64,000 nucleotides of DNA from the NCBI RefSeq assembly GCF_003464595.1, contig NZ_QRZF01000021.1, positions 39,496-103,495 on the forward strand. Reading direction: 5' to 3'. This DNA comes from Bacteroides intestinalis. GTDB lineage: Bacteria > Bacteroidota > Bacteroidia > Bacteroidales > Bacteroidaceae. The stretch's first letter is position 1; every line of letters begins with the position of its first letter. Positions 25,001-32,650 of the stretch are shown in pieces. Below the pieces are notes generated by a model that was not told where the DNA came from, did not search any database, and worked only from the letters and a program-made list of their open reading frames with translations. The position numbers and the translations under genes are program-made.

Positions 25001-26345
25001 TCCTATGGCCATTGCCACCTCGGCCGGCGCCGAAGTGCAGCGTCCGTTGGCTACCGTAGTCATTGGCGGGTTGATTGTATCTACTGTATTGACACTGCTT
25101 ATTATTCCTGTTTTCTATCAGATTGTAAGCTATACAGTGGTATGGAAACGTCGTTTCTCAGCGAAAAAGTTCTTGTTCTTCTTTCTGTTGTTGGCTATTG
25201 TGTTGCCCTTTACGGCGAAAGCTCAGGAGAAAGTGACAATGGATCAGGCCATAGAACTGGCAAAACAGAATCACCCCCGGCTGAAAATAGCTTCTGCGGC
25301 AATCCGCCAGGTAAAGGCGGGCAGGGGAGAAGTATTGGAATTGTCTTCTACCGAGATGAACTATTCATGGGGACAATTGAATGGTGAACTTAGAAAAGAT
25401 AAGCAGTGGGAAGTAACCCAAGGATTAGGCTCTCTGTTGACTCCTTTTTATAAGAATGCCTTGGTGAACAGGCAGGTTGAAACGGGAACTTTCTATCGGC
25501 AGATTGTTGAAAAAGAAGTGGTGGCAGAAGTGAAGCGCGCATGGGCATATTATCTGTATGCTTGCAATCTTCGTGCTTTATACAATGACCAGAACAAATT
25601 GGCTGAGCAATTGCAGCGTATGGGGGAGTTGCGCTATCATCAGGGAGAAATAACCCTGCTGGAGAAAAACATGACCACCAGTATGGCAGCGGATATGAAG
25701 AATCGCCTTTTTCAGGCGCAAGAAGAAGAAAAACTGGCTTTGTCACGACTGAATTGGGTCTGTTATGCAGATCGACCATTGGTTCCGGTAGATACGGCAT
25801 TGGTGCAATTTCCGGTAGATTATCAGGCACCGTCTTTTTCGGAAGTTCACCTGAATTATTTCCAAAGTCAGGCTAATGAGGCCAAAGCACAACTGAATGT
25901 GGAACGAAGCCGTTTTTTTCCTGAGCTGTCCTTCGGTTACGTACGTCAGGATATACTTCCACTGAAAGGATTGAATTCGTGGATGGTTGGAGTTTCCTTT
26001 CCGGTTTATTTCTTGCCGCGGCATAGCAAGGTAAAGCAAGCGAAAGTGGCCGCCGTCATAGCAAGAACTGAAGCTGAGACTAATACACAGAATCTATATA
26101 ACAAGGTTTCGGAAGCTGTTGCCAGTTTGCGCCGCCAGTCTGAAAGTTTGCGCTATTATACAACATCGGCATTGAAAGAAGCGGATGAACTGTTGAAAGT
26201 GGCCAACCTGCAGTTGCAACATAGCGAAACTAATATAACTGAATTTATACAAGCCGTTAATGTGGCGCGTGACATTCGTCGCGGATACCTCGAAACGGTA
26301 TATCAATACAATATAGCAGCCCTTGAATACGAACTTTTTAAATAG
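22029..26345 (+). CDS. CusA/CzcA-type RND pump fused to a TolC-like outer-membrane channel
   Basis: 1438 residues. Residues 1 to about 1035 form a heavy-metal-efflux RND pump: N-terminal PIDAVPDITNNQVQIVT, the proton-relay helix with DFGIVVDGSIVILEG, and twelve membrane segments in two halves. Then comes a hydrophobic stretch (KKFLFFFLLLAIVLPF) ending TAKAQ, which looks like a signal peptide with a signal peptidase I site, followed from about 1065 by an outer-membrane efflux protein (MDQAIELAKQNHPRLKIA, long coiled-coil helices, YLETVYQYNIAALEYEL). The adaptor gene starts 1 nt after the stop. Probably exports a metal cation such as Cu+/Zn2+; the metal is not determinable. Confidence 0.88.
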   Translation: MFDAILRFSVKKKLFVGLTTLFLLIGGIYSMLTLPIDAVPDITNNQVQIVTVSPTLAPQEVEQLITMPVEIAMSNIMNVTEIRSVSRFGLSVVTVVFKESVPTLDARQLVNEQIQSVAGEIPSELGMPEMMPITTGLGEIYQYVLKVEPGYEDKYDAMELRTIQDWIVKRQLSGIPGIVEINSFGGYLKQYEVAVDPDVLFSLNITIGEVFEALNKNNQNTGGSYIEKVNRAYYIRSEGMISRIKDVEQIVVANRNGIPIRISDIGTVRFGAPKRFGAMTMDGKGECVGGIAMMLKGANANVVTGELEKRVEKIQKILPEGVTIEPYLNRSELVNRNISTVIYNLIEGAIIVFLVLIVFLGNVRAGLIVASVIPLAMLFAFILMRIFNVSANLMSLGAIDFGIVVDGSIVILEGILAHIYSKKFKGRTLSAEEMDAEVEKGASSVVRSATFAVFIILIVFFPILTLTGIEGKYFTPMAKTLVFCIIGALFLSLTYVPMMASLFLKHHIVTKPTFADKFFEALNKLYARALSFCLRFKWQTVATAFVALVISLFLFTRLGAEFIPTLDEGDFAMQMTLPAGSSLSESIEVSNEAEKLLMDKLPEIKHVVAKIGTAEVPTDPMAVEDADVMIVMKPFKEWTSAASRAEMVEKMKEALEPLSDRAEFNFSQPIQLRFNELMTGAKADIAVKLYGEDTHELYQKAKEAAAFVEKVPGASDVIVEQTMGLPQLVVKYNRGKIARYGINIEELNTIIRTAYAGEASGVVFENERRFDLVVRLDQDKVADLNLDKLFVRSNEGIQIPVSEVATIDLVNGPLQINRDATKRRIVIGVNVRGADIQQVVQDIQKTLDKNIQLKPGYYFEYGGQFENLQNAINTLLVVVPVALMLILLLLFFAFKNVTYTLVVFSTVPLSLIGGILALWLRGLPFSISAGVGFIALFGVAVLNGILMINHFNDIRKETMYALSTRRVIARGTAHLLRPVFLTGLVASLGFVPMAIATSAGAEVQRPLATVVIGGLIVSTVLTLLIIPVFYQIVSYTVVWKRRFSAKKFLFFFLLLAIVLPFTAKAQEKVTMDQAIELAKQNHPRLKIASAAIRQVKAGRGEVLELSSTEMNYSWGQLNGELRKDKQWEVTQGLGSLLTPFYKNALVNRQVETGTFYRQIVEKEVVAEVKRAWAYYLYACNLRALYNDQNKLAEQLQRMGELRYHQGEITLLEKNMTTSMAADMKNRLFQAQEEEKLALSRLNWVCYADRPLVPVDTALVQFPVDYQAPSFSEVHLNYFQSQANEAKAQLNVERSRFFPELSFGYVRQDILPLKGLNSWMVGVSFPVYFLPRHSKVKQAKVAAVIARTEAETNTQNLYNKVSEAVASLRRQSESLRYYTTSALKEADELLKVANLQLQHSETNITEFIQAVNVARDIRRGYLETVYQYNIAALEYELFK

Positions 26346-26346
26346 A

Positions 26347-27261
26347 ATGATGACGATGAAAAAGATAACTTTCCCCTTAATTCTGCTGGTGCTGACGGCA
26401 TGCGGCGAGAATAAAGAAGTCCAACCGGCAGAAGAGGCTACCGCTGTTGCCGTAGTAGAAAACGTGACAGATAGCATTCAGGTAGATGCTATTACCTCAG
26501 CTACTTCTAAACCCAATCAGGTGTCATTTAACGGTACAATGGTTATTCCTCCGCAACGGATGGCGACAGTTTCACTTACGATGGGCGGGGTCATTAAGAG
26601 TACTTCTTTGCTGCCCGGCGAACCAGTCCGACAAGGGAGTGTATTGGCTACTCTGGAAAATCCCGACTTTATAACTTTACAACAGACATATCTGGACAGT
26701 CATGCACAGGCTGAATTTCTGGAAGCAGAATATCTTCGCCAACAAGCTCTTTCCGCCGAACAAGCTGCCTCCCAAAAGAAACTTCAGCAAAGCAAGGCAG
26801 ATTACCTTTCAATGAAGAGCCGTGTAGAAGCGGCAGCTGCACAGTTGAAATTACTGGAAGTTGAACCTGAAGTCCTGCTAAAGGAGGGGATTCAACCTTT
26901 TTTGCAGATTAAAGCTCCGATCAGTGGTTATGTGGCAGATGTGAAAATGAATGTCGGTAAATATATGAATGTAGGAGATGCTCTTTGTGAAATAGTAGAT
27001 AAAAGCCGGACTTTACTCAGATTGACAACCTATGAAAAGGATTTGGCAGATATGAAAGTGGGAAATCCGGTACAATTTCGTGTAAACGGAATGGGCAAAA
27101 TTGTATTTAAGGCTACTTTGATATCTATCGGGCAGAAAGTGGATGAAGATACACGTTCTGTTGAAGTCTATGCCAGAGTAGATACTGTGGACAGCCAATT
27201 CCGTCCCGGTATGTACGTCACAGCAAGGATTATGAAAGAACAGGCTTCTGCTGAAAAGTAA
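26347..27261 (+). CDS. RND efflux periplasmic adaptor lipoprotein (CusB/HlyD type)
   Basis: 304 residues from the ATG at 26347, which lies 1 nt after the pump stop; MKK at 26356 is an equally possible start, while the longer frame from 26323 overlaps the pump gene and would spoil the signal. Lipobox LTAC follows a short hydrophobic segment. Barrel-sandwich halves flank a helical hairpin (GVIKSTSLLPGEPVRQGSVLA, then Gln/Ala-rich helices, then IKAPISGYVADVKMNVGKYM), and the beta-barrel/membrane-proximal part follows (DEDTRSVEVYARVD). Links the RND pump to its fused channel in the periplasm. No His-rich metal-binding tail. Confidence 0.87.
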   Translation: MMTMKKITFPLILLVLTACGENKEVQPAEEATAVAVVENVTDSIQVDAITSATSKPNQVSFNGTMVIPPQRMATVSLTMGGVIKSTSLLPGEPVRQGSVLATLENPDFITLQQTYLDSHAQAEFLEAEYLRQQALSAEQAASQKKLQQSKADYLSMKSRVEAAAAQLKLLEVEPEVLLKEGIQPFLQIKAPISGYVADVKMNVGKYMNVGDALCEIVDKSRTLLRLTTYEKDLADMKVGNPVQFRVNGMGKIVFKATLISIGQKVDEDTRSVEVYARVDTVDSQFRPGMYVTARIMKEQASAEK

Positions 27262-27305
27262 GATTCCTTATCTTTGAAAAAATAAGGATGTGATAGAATA
27301 AAATG

Positions 27306-27313
27306 TATCTTTG
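27306..27313 (+). promoter_or_regulatory. -7 box of the LytS/LytTR pair
   Basis: TATCTTTG matches TAnnTTTG, 20 nt upstream of the kinase start codon at 27333. The -33 box is not obvious, so the pair may also be read through from the efflux operon. Confidence 0.45.
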
Positions 27314-27332
27314 TATGTAAAATACTGCAAGC

Positions 27333-28370
27333 ATGAAAAACCGGTATACACTGTTCATACTTATCGTTTCCATTTCCGTGGCAACATTAATTCATTTTCC
27401 GGAATTGGTTTCTCTCTTTGATGTCTTCGAGAGCCAGACACTGTTTCCGGGCATGAGACCTGCTGATGTGGTAAGCGAAGTGTTTTTCACTTTTATTTCT
27501 CTTGTGATTCTGTTTGAGGTGAATACCTTACTATTCCATTTTAATCAGCCGGCTGTAAAAATCACCTGGCAGAAGATGATATTGTCATTGATACTGACTT
27601 GGATCTTAAGTAGCTTGTTAGGGAAATGTTTTGTATTCTTTCATCACACTTTCGATATTCCGGCCATTGATGCCATGGTACATCATTATCTGCATCCTCT
27701 GCGTGATTTTATAATAACCTGTACCGTATCGGGAAGTTGTTATATATCCTACCTTATCCGGCGCCAGCAGGAAGTCGTTATAGAAAACCAGCAGTTGCAG
27801 GCCGAGAACATCCTGAACCAATATGAGGCTTTGAAGAATCAATTGAATCCGCATATGCTTTTTAACTCTCTGAATACTCTTCGGTCACTGGTACGTGAAG
27901 ATCAGGATAAAGCACAGGAATACATTCAGGAACTTTCCCGTGTTTTGCGTTACACCTTGCAGGGAAATGATTCGAAAAGTGTGTTTTTGAAGGATGAAAT
28001 AGAATTTGTGTCGGCCTATATCTTTTTGTTGAAGATGCGCTTTGAAGATAATCTCTCTTTTGATATTTGTATTGATAATAAATATGCCAATTATTATTTG
28101 CCTCCTATGGCAGTCCAGATGCTGATAGAGAATGCCGTGAAGCATAATGAAATAAGCGACAGGCATCCATTGAATATCCGTATTTATACCGAAGGGGAAG
28201 AATTAATCGTTACCAATCCGGTGCAGCCTAAACTGACTGCTACTATAGGAACTGGCATAGGACTGGCAAATCTTGCAAAACGCTATCATTTGCTTTACAA
28301 GCGGGAGATACAAATCAGCGAGAACGAGCAGTTTACCATACGTATTCCTTTAATATCGAGTGTCTCATGA
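27333..28370 (+). CDS. LytS-type sensor histidine kinase
   Basis: 345 residues. Four hydrophobic segments in the first 150 residues form an inner-membrane sensor part without a large periplasmic domain. A short coil is followed by the His_kinase signature LKNQLNPHMLFNSLNTLRSL, with phospho-acceptor histidine in NPHMLFN, and the ATP-binding N-box IENAVKHNE and GTGIGLANL. Its stop overlaps the start of the response regulator by 4 nt (ATGA). Because it follows the metal-efflux operon after 71 bp, it may control it; the stimulus is unknown. Confidence 0.88.
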   Translation: MKNRYTLFILIVSISVATLIHFPELVSLFDVFESQTLFPGMRPADVVSEVFFTFISLVILFEVNTLLFHFNQPAVKITWQKMILSLILTWILSSLLGKCFVFFHHTFDIPAIDAMVHHYLHPLRDFIITCTVSGSCYISYLIRRQQEVVIENQQLQAENILNQYEALKNQLNPHMLFNSLNTLRSLVREDQDKAQEYIQELSRVLRYTLQGNDSKSVFLKDEIEFVSAYIFLLKMRFEDNLSFDICIDNKYANYYLPPMAVQMLIENAVKHNEISDRHPLNIRIYTEGEELIVTNPVQPKLTATIGTGIGLANLAKRYHLLYKREIQISENEQFTIRIPLISSVS

Positions 28371-29143
28371 AAGTAATTATTATAGAAGATGAGAAAGCAG
28401 CAGTTCGCAACCTGAAAGCTTTGTTACAGGAAGTAAAGCCGGAAGTGGAAGTAGAAGCTACTTTGGACAGTATTGCAGCTGTATTGGATTGGTTTGCCAT
28501 GCACTCTATGCCGGACATGATCTTTATGGATATTCATTTAGCTGACGGATCAGCTTTTGAGATCTTCGATCATGTAGATATTACCTGCCCTATTATTTTC
28601 ACTACGGCCTATGATGAATATGCTCTTCGTGCATTTAAGGTGAACAGTGTGGATTATTTATTGAAGCCTATTGGCAAGAGTGATATTGAAAAGGCTTTCC
28701 ATAAGTTGGAGCAGTTGCATGGTTCGGAACAAGGGAAATCCCCTGACAATACCTTATTGCAATTAATTCACTCGCTGAAAAAACAGGAAAGTTATAAAAC
28801 GCATTTTCTCATTCCGGTGAAGGGTGACAAGTTGCTACCGATTTCGGTGGATATGATTCTACTGTTTTATATTCAGGACTGTAAAGTGAAGGTTGTTCTT
28901 GCCGATGGTAAGGAATATACATTTCCACAAACGTTGGATGAAATAACAGAGTGTATCGACCCATCCCTGTTCTTTCGTGTCAACCGGCAATTTCTGATTT
29001 CCCGTGAGGCTATCAAGGATATTGATTTATGGTTCAATAATCGTCTGTCTATTAATCTTCGTTGCAAAGTATCGGATGAAAAAGTGTTGGTAAGCAAGGC
29101 ACGTGTGCAGGAGTTTAAGGATTGGTTTTCCAAGACACATTGA
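28367..29143 (+). CDS. LytTR-family response regulator
   Basis: 258 residues. Receiver domain (1-120) with acidic pocket IIEDE, phospho-acceptor Asp in MIFMDIHL and the conserved Lys in DYLLKPIG. LytTR DNA-binding domain (about 150-255) with FLIPVKGDKLLPI, FFRVNRQFLISREAI and the C-terminal VQEFKDWF. Paired with the overlapping kinase gene at 27333-28370. It presumably binds DNA direct repeats upstream of its targets; none was identified. Confidence 0.9.
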   Translation: MKVIIIEDEKAAVRNLKALLQEVKPEVEVEATLDSIAAVLDWFAMHSMPDMIFMDIHLADGSAFEIFDHVDITCPIIFTTAYDEYALRAFKVNSVDYLLKPIGKSDIEKAFHKLEQLHGSEQGKSPDNTLLQLIHSLKKQESYKTHFLIPVKGDKLLPISVDMILLFYIQDCKVKVVLADGKEYTFPQTLDEITECIDPSLFFRVNRQFLISREAIKDIDLWFNNRLSINLRCKVSDEKVLVSKARVQEFKDWFSKTH

Positions 29144-29218
29144 GCTACAAGTTACGAGCTACAAGCACTTTGCAGCGTCATAGCGCAGCCACTCGTAACT
29201 CGTAGCTCGTAACTCAGC
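29142..29218. repeat. Intergenic word-palindrome G (core ATAGCGCAGCC)
   Basis: The left arm GAGCTACAAGTTACGAGCT plus ACAAG faces the right arm ACTCGTAACTCGTAGCTCG plus TAACTC. The loop contains ATAGCGCAGCC at 29180-29190. It lies between convergent genes (regulator and ald) and could act as a bidirectional terminator, although there is no T-tract. Confidence 0.8.
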
Positions 29219-29220
29219 TA

Positions 29221-30327
29221 TTACCACTCTATCGGTTCATATTCCAGTCCGAATACATCCGCTACAGCTTTATAAGTAACTTTACCTTCCACTACGTTCA
29301 GTCCCAGTGCCAGAGCGGGATCGTCTTTACATGCTTTTTGCCAGCCTTTGTCTGCCAATGCCACGGTATAGGGTAGTGTGGAGTTCGTCAGTGCCATAGT
29401 TGAAGTGAATGGTACTGCTCCCGGAATGTTGGCTACCGCATAGTGTACGATACCATCCACTACATACGTTGGTTCGCTGTGGGTGGTAGGATGAGAGGTT
29501 TCGAAGCATCCGCCCTGGTCTATGGCAACATCTACGAGAACGGTTCCCGGTTTCATCATCTTCAGCATATCTTTGGTAATCAGATGTGGTGCTTTATCTC
29601 CCGGAATCAGTACGGAACCAATCACGAGGTCTATGTTGGGCAATTCCATCCTGATGTTATGCATAGAAGAATAGAGAGTCTTCACGTTCTTTGGTAACAC
29701 TTCACTGAGGTAACGCAGGCGTGTCAGATTAATATCGGTAATCAGTACTTCCGCACCCATTCCGGCAGCCATCTGTGCAGCATTGGTTCCTACTACACCA
29801 CCGCCCAGAATCAATACACGTGCAGGACGAACACCAGGTACACCACCCAGCAATTTCCCTTTTCCGCCTTGCGGCTTTTCCAGGAAACGTGCACCTTCCT
29901 GTGTAGCCATACGTCCGGCCACTTCACTCATGGGGGTGAGCAATGGGAGAGAGTGGTCTTCTTTCTCTACGGTTTCGTAAGCGATGCAGATGCCACCGCT
30001 TTCTATCATGGCTTCGGTAAGTATTTTATCGGCGGCGAAGTGGAAATAGGTAAATACCACTTGGCCCTTTTTAATCAGTTTGTACTCGGGGGCGATAGGT
30101 TCTTTCACCTTCACAATCATTTCGGCTGCGGCATACGTAGCTTCGATGGTTGGCAGCATTTTCGCACCCACTGCAGTGTACTCTTCATCAGGAAAACCGC
30201 TGTTTGCACCGGCAGATGCCTGTACATACACTGTATGACCTCTTTTCACCAACTCGGCTACTCCGGCAGGGGTCATTCCTACACGGTTCTCGTTGTTTTT
30301 GATTTCCTTAGGTACTCCGATAATCAT
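29221..30327 (-). CDS. ald: Alanine dehydrogenase
   Basis: 368 residues, the family's usual length. Begins MIIGVPKEIKNNENRVGMTP, the signature of the alanine dehydrogenase/transhydrogenase N-domain. The Rossmann NAD-binding motif is ILGGGVVGTNAAQMAAGMGA with Asp in VLITDINL. The conserved VDVAIDQGGCFET and FTSTMALTNSTLPY segments are present. It interconverts L-alanine and pyruvate plus ammonia with NAD+ in the cytoplasm. Single-gene unit, convergent with the preceding regulator across palindrome G. Confidence 0.95.
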   Translation of the reverse strand: MIIGVPKEIKNNENRVGMTPAGVAELVKRGHTVYVQASAGANSGFPDEEYTAVGAKMLPTIEATYAAAEMIVKVKEPIAPEYKLIKKGQVVFTYFHFAADKILTEAMIESGGICIAYETVEKEDHSLPLLTPMSEVAGRMATQEGARFLEKPQGGKGKLLGGVPGVRPARVLILGGGVVGTNAAQMAAGMGAEVLITDINLTRLRYLSEVLPKNVKTLYSSMHNIRMELPNIDLVIGSVLIPGDKAPHLITKDMLKMMKPGTVLVDVAIDQGGCFETSHPTTHSEPTYVVDGIVHYAVANIPGAVPFTSTMALTNSTLPYTVALADKGWQKACKDDPALALGLNVVEGKVTYKAVADVFGLEYEPIEW

Positions 30328-30510
30328 AACCTTACAATTTTAATTGGGGGTTAAACATGTCGCAATGTAGCGATTTCCGTGTTTCGATGTACTTTGGGAG
30401 TAGGTGTTTTACAACAGTATTTTTATACAGGTTTTAATCTGAAATAATCGGATGCTCGCTGAGTTTCAATATTTTGCTCAGGAGGTTGTTCATGTATGAA
30501 TATGAAATGA

Positions 30511-30681
30511 TTAGTGCCTGTACCAGTCATATTTTTTTTCCTGGTCATCTGTTTTGTTCTCTTTCTGCAGTTGCTTTTGTGTCTTGCGTAAACGACGTAT
30601 GGTGATAATCATTATTATAAAGCCTATGGCAATAAGTATTGCTAAAACAAGGCATGTGTAGGTGAAAGTTGTATGGCTCAT
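30511..30681 (-). CDS. Small single-span membrane protein, 56 residues
   Basis: Open frame from the ATG at 30681 to the TAA at 30511. The product has one hydrophobic segment (LVLAILIAIGFIIMIIT, about residues 11-27) flanked by RRLRK, then a charged Lys/Gln/Glu tail ending DWYRH. A TATCTTTG -7 box lies upstream on the same strand (about 30727-30734) with CTTG 19 nt further. The positive-inside pattern and promoter support a real small protein; its function is unknown. It is divergent from the M23 peptidase gene. Confidence 0.55.
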   Translation of the reverse strand: MSHTTFTYTCLVLAILIAIGFIIMIITIRRLRKTQKQLQKENKTDDQEKKYDWYRH

Positions 30682-30767
30682 TGGTGTTTGTATAAGTGTT
30701 TATTATATAGTTTGCGTTGCAAAGATATGCCTTTTGGGGAATTATGCAAGTACAATTATGATATTTA

Positions 30768-30800
30768 TTGCGGCAAAGATGGGGATATTTTTTATCTTTG
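30768..30800 (+). promoter_or_regulatory. Promoter of the M23 peptidase gene
   Basis: TATCTTTG at 30793-30800 fits the -7 consensus, with ATTG about 21 nt upstream as a near -33 box. The start codon chosen for the peptidase (30829) is 28 nt downstream, which supports that start over the longer frame from 30673. Confidence 0.55.
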
Positions 30801-30828
30801 CCTGCGTTTAAAAACAAAGATTATACCT

Positions 30829-32502
30829 ATGAATAGATATACCAAATCTACTATATATTTATCTTTTTTATTATTGTTCGGTGGAGTGCAGATTCCTACT
30901 GCTGTTCATGCACAGGATGCTACCTTTACTCCGCCTTTTGATTTCCCCATTACTTTTTCCGGGAACTTCGGTGAAATACGTGCCAATCACTTTCATGGCG
31001 GACTGGATTTCAAAACAGGAGGTACTATCGGTAAGCCGGTGCATGCCCTGGCCGAAGGATATATTTCGCGTGTCCGTGTCACGCATGGTTCGGGTTATGT
31101 GCTCGATGTAGCCTATAATAATGGATATAAAACCATCAACCGACACCTTAGTGCCTTTGTGGGCGATGTAGCCCGTAGGGTAGAAGACTTGCAATATGAA
31201 AAGGAGTCATGGGAAGTGGAGATTACACCCGAACCGGGTGAATATCCTGTAAAGGCAGGGCAAGTTATCGCTCTGAGTGGCAATACCGGTTATTCTTTCG
31301 GTCCGCACCTGCACTTGGATATGTTTGAGGCGGATACGGACGATTATATCGACCCGTTACCCTTCTTTAAGAAGAAAGTGAAAGACAATACAGCTCCCCG
31401 TGCCGAAGGTATTATGCTCTTTCCACAGCCGGGCAGGGGAGTGGTGGGAGGAAACCAGAAGCATCAGGCCTTTCCTCTTAATCCCAAACAGCCGATTACC
31501 GCCTGGGGACTGATAGGTTCAGCTATTCGTGCCTATGATTATATGGACGGAGTGAGCAATCGTTACGGAGTACATACTGTCATTCTGGAAGTAGATAGTG
31601 TGGAAGTATTCCGTAGTGTGGTAGACCGCTTCTCGGAAAACGAAAACCGGATGATAAATTCGTGGACGTATGGGCAGTATATGAAGTCTTTCATCGAGCC
31701 TGGAAATACATTGCGTATGCTGCATGCTCCCAATGGTAACCGGGGATTGATTGAGATCAATGAAGAACGCCCCTATCACTTTGTCTATACACTGAAAGAT
31801 GCATTGGGAAACACCTCAAAGGTGCGTTTTACCGTACATGGAAAGCGTACGGAAATAAAACCTGTGGAACATCGGGAGAAATATATTTTCCATTGGGATA
31901 AGGTGAACATCCTGCAAGAACCTGGCCTGAATCTGGTTATCCCCCGGGGAATACTCTATGACGACGCATACCTGAACTATGCCGTACGGGCTGATAGTGG
32001 GGATATCGCTTTCACCTATCAGTTGAATGATACGCGCATACCTCTGCATGGTCGTTGCGAATTAAGTATCGGATTGCGCCGCCGTCCGTTGGAAGATATG
32101 ACGAAATATTATGTGGCAGGTGTGGGTAGCCGTGGTAAGAAGTATAGTATCGGTGGTAAATATGAAGATGGTTTCATGAAAACCACTATCCGTGAATTGG
32201 GTACTTACACTGTTGCCATTGATACCGTACCGCCTAAAATTACTCCGCTTAATCCGAAACAATGGGGAAGTACAGGGCGCATCGTATTCAAAGCAAAAGA
32301 TGAAGAGACCGGTATCAGCAGTTACCGCGGAACCATAGACGGCAAGTATGCCTTGTTTGGCAAACCCAATTCCATCAGTGGGAATCTGGTGTGCGAACTC
32401 GACCCGAATCATGTAAAAAAGGGAGGCAAACATGTTGTGGAAATGACTGTAACGGATGGATGTGGGAATCAGACAACAGAAAAGTTTGAGTTTGTCTGGT
32501 AA
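30829..32502 (+). CDS. M23-family metallopeptidase, periplasmic
   Basis: 557 residues from the ATG at 30829, chosen because a signal peptide follows (YLSFLLLFGG, cleavage near VHAQ) and a promoter lies just upstream. The M23 domain (about 35-180) has both zinc motifs: HFHGGLD and HLHLD. A long C-terminal part (about 180-557) is of beta-rich type with PPKITPLNPKQWG and late VEMTVTDGCGNQ, an Ig-like module. Likely cleaves peptidoglycan cross-links or cross-bridge peptides in the periplasm. Stand-alone gene; palindrome H follows. Confidence 0.85.
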   Translation: MNRYTKSTIYLSFLLLFGGVQIPTAVHAQDATFTPPFDFPITFSGNFGEIRANHFHGGLDFKTGGTIGKPVHALAEGYISRVRVTHGSGYVLDVAYNNGYKTINRHLSAFVGDVARRVEDLQYEKESWEVEITPEPGEYPVKAGQVIALSGNTGYSFGPHLHLDMFEADTDDYIDPLPFFKKKVKDNTAPRAEGIMLFPQPGRGVVGGNQKHQAFPLNPKQPITAWGLIGSAIRAYDYMDGVSNRYGVHTVILEVDSVEVFRSVVDRFSENENRMINSWTYGQYMKSFIEPGNTLRMLHAPNGNRGLIEINEERPYHFVYTLKDALGNTSKVRFTVHGKRTEIKPVEHREKYIFHWDKVNILQEPGLNLVIPRGILYDDAYLNYAVRADSGDIAFTYQLNDTRIPLHGRCELSIGLRRRPLEDMTKYYVAGVGSRGKKYSIGGKYEDGFMKTTIRELGTYTVAIDTVPPKITPLNPKQWGSTGRIVFKAKDEETGISSYRGTIDGKYALFGKPNSISGNLVCELDPNHVKKGGKHVVEMTVTDGCGNQTTEKFEFVW

Positions 32503-32525
32503 ATAACCCCGTGTCTGAACCCTGT

Positions 32526-32605
32526 CATCTCCGTACCATCTCCGTATCTATAACTACGGACTTGACACGGACTTGGTACGGAGTTGATACGGACTTGGTA
32601 GGTAG
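32526..32605. repeat. Intergenic word-palindrome H
   Basis: The left arm has CTCCGTACCATCTCCGTATC; the right arm has ACGGACTTGACACGGACTTG, GTACGGAGTTGATACGGAC and TTGGTAG. Words (TCCGTACC, TCCGTATC / GGTACGGA, GATACGGA) are inverted between arms. The 11-mer core is absent. Between the M23 peptidase and the C69 dipeptidase. Confidence 0.7.
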
Positions 32606-32650
32606 CGGCTTATGTGCGACATTTGATTTAATAATTAATATAACTGAAGT

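Noticed and set aside
26323..26346. Longer start for the efflux adaptor
   Set aside because: It overlaps the pump coding end and would put extra polar residues before the lipoprotein signal; the ATG 1 nt after the pump stop gives a normal signal peptide.
30673..30828. Longer start for the M23 peptidase
   Set aside because: The added part has no secretion features and spans the likely promoter; the start at 30829 gives a proper signal peptide.
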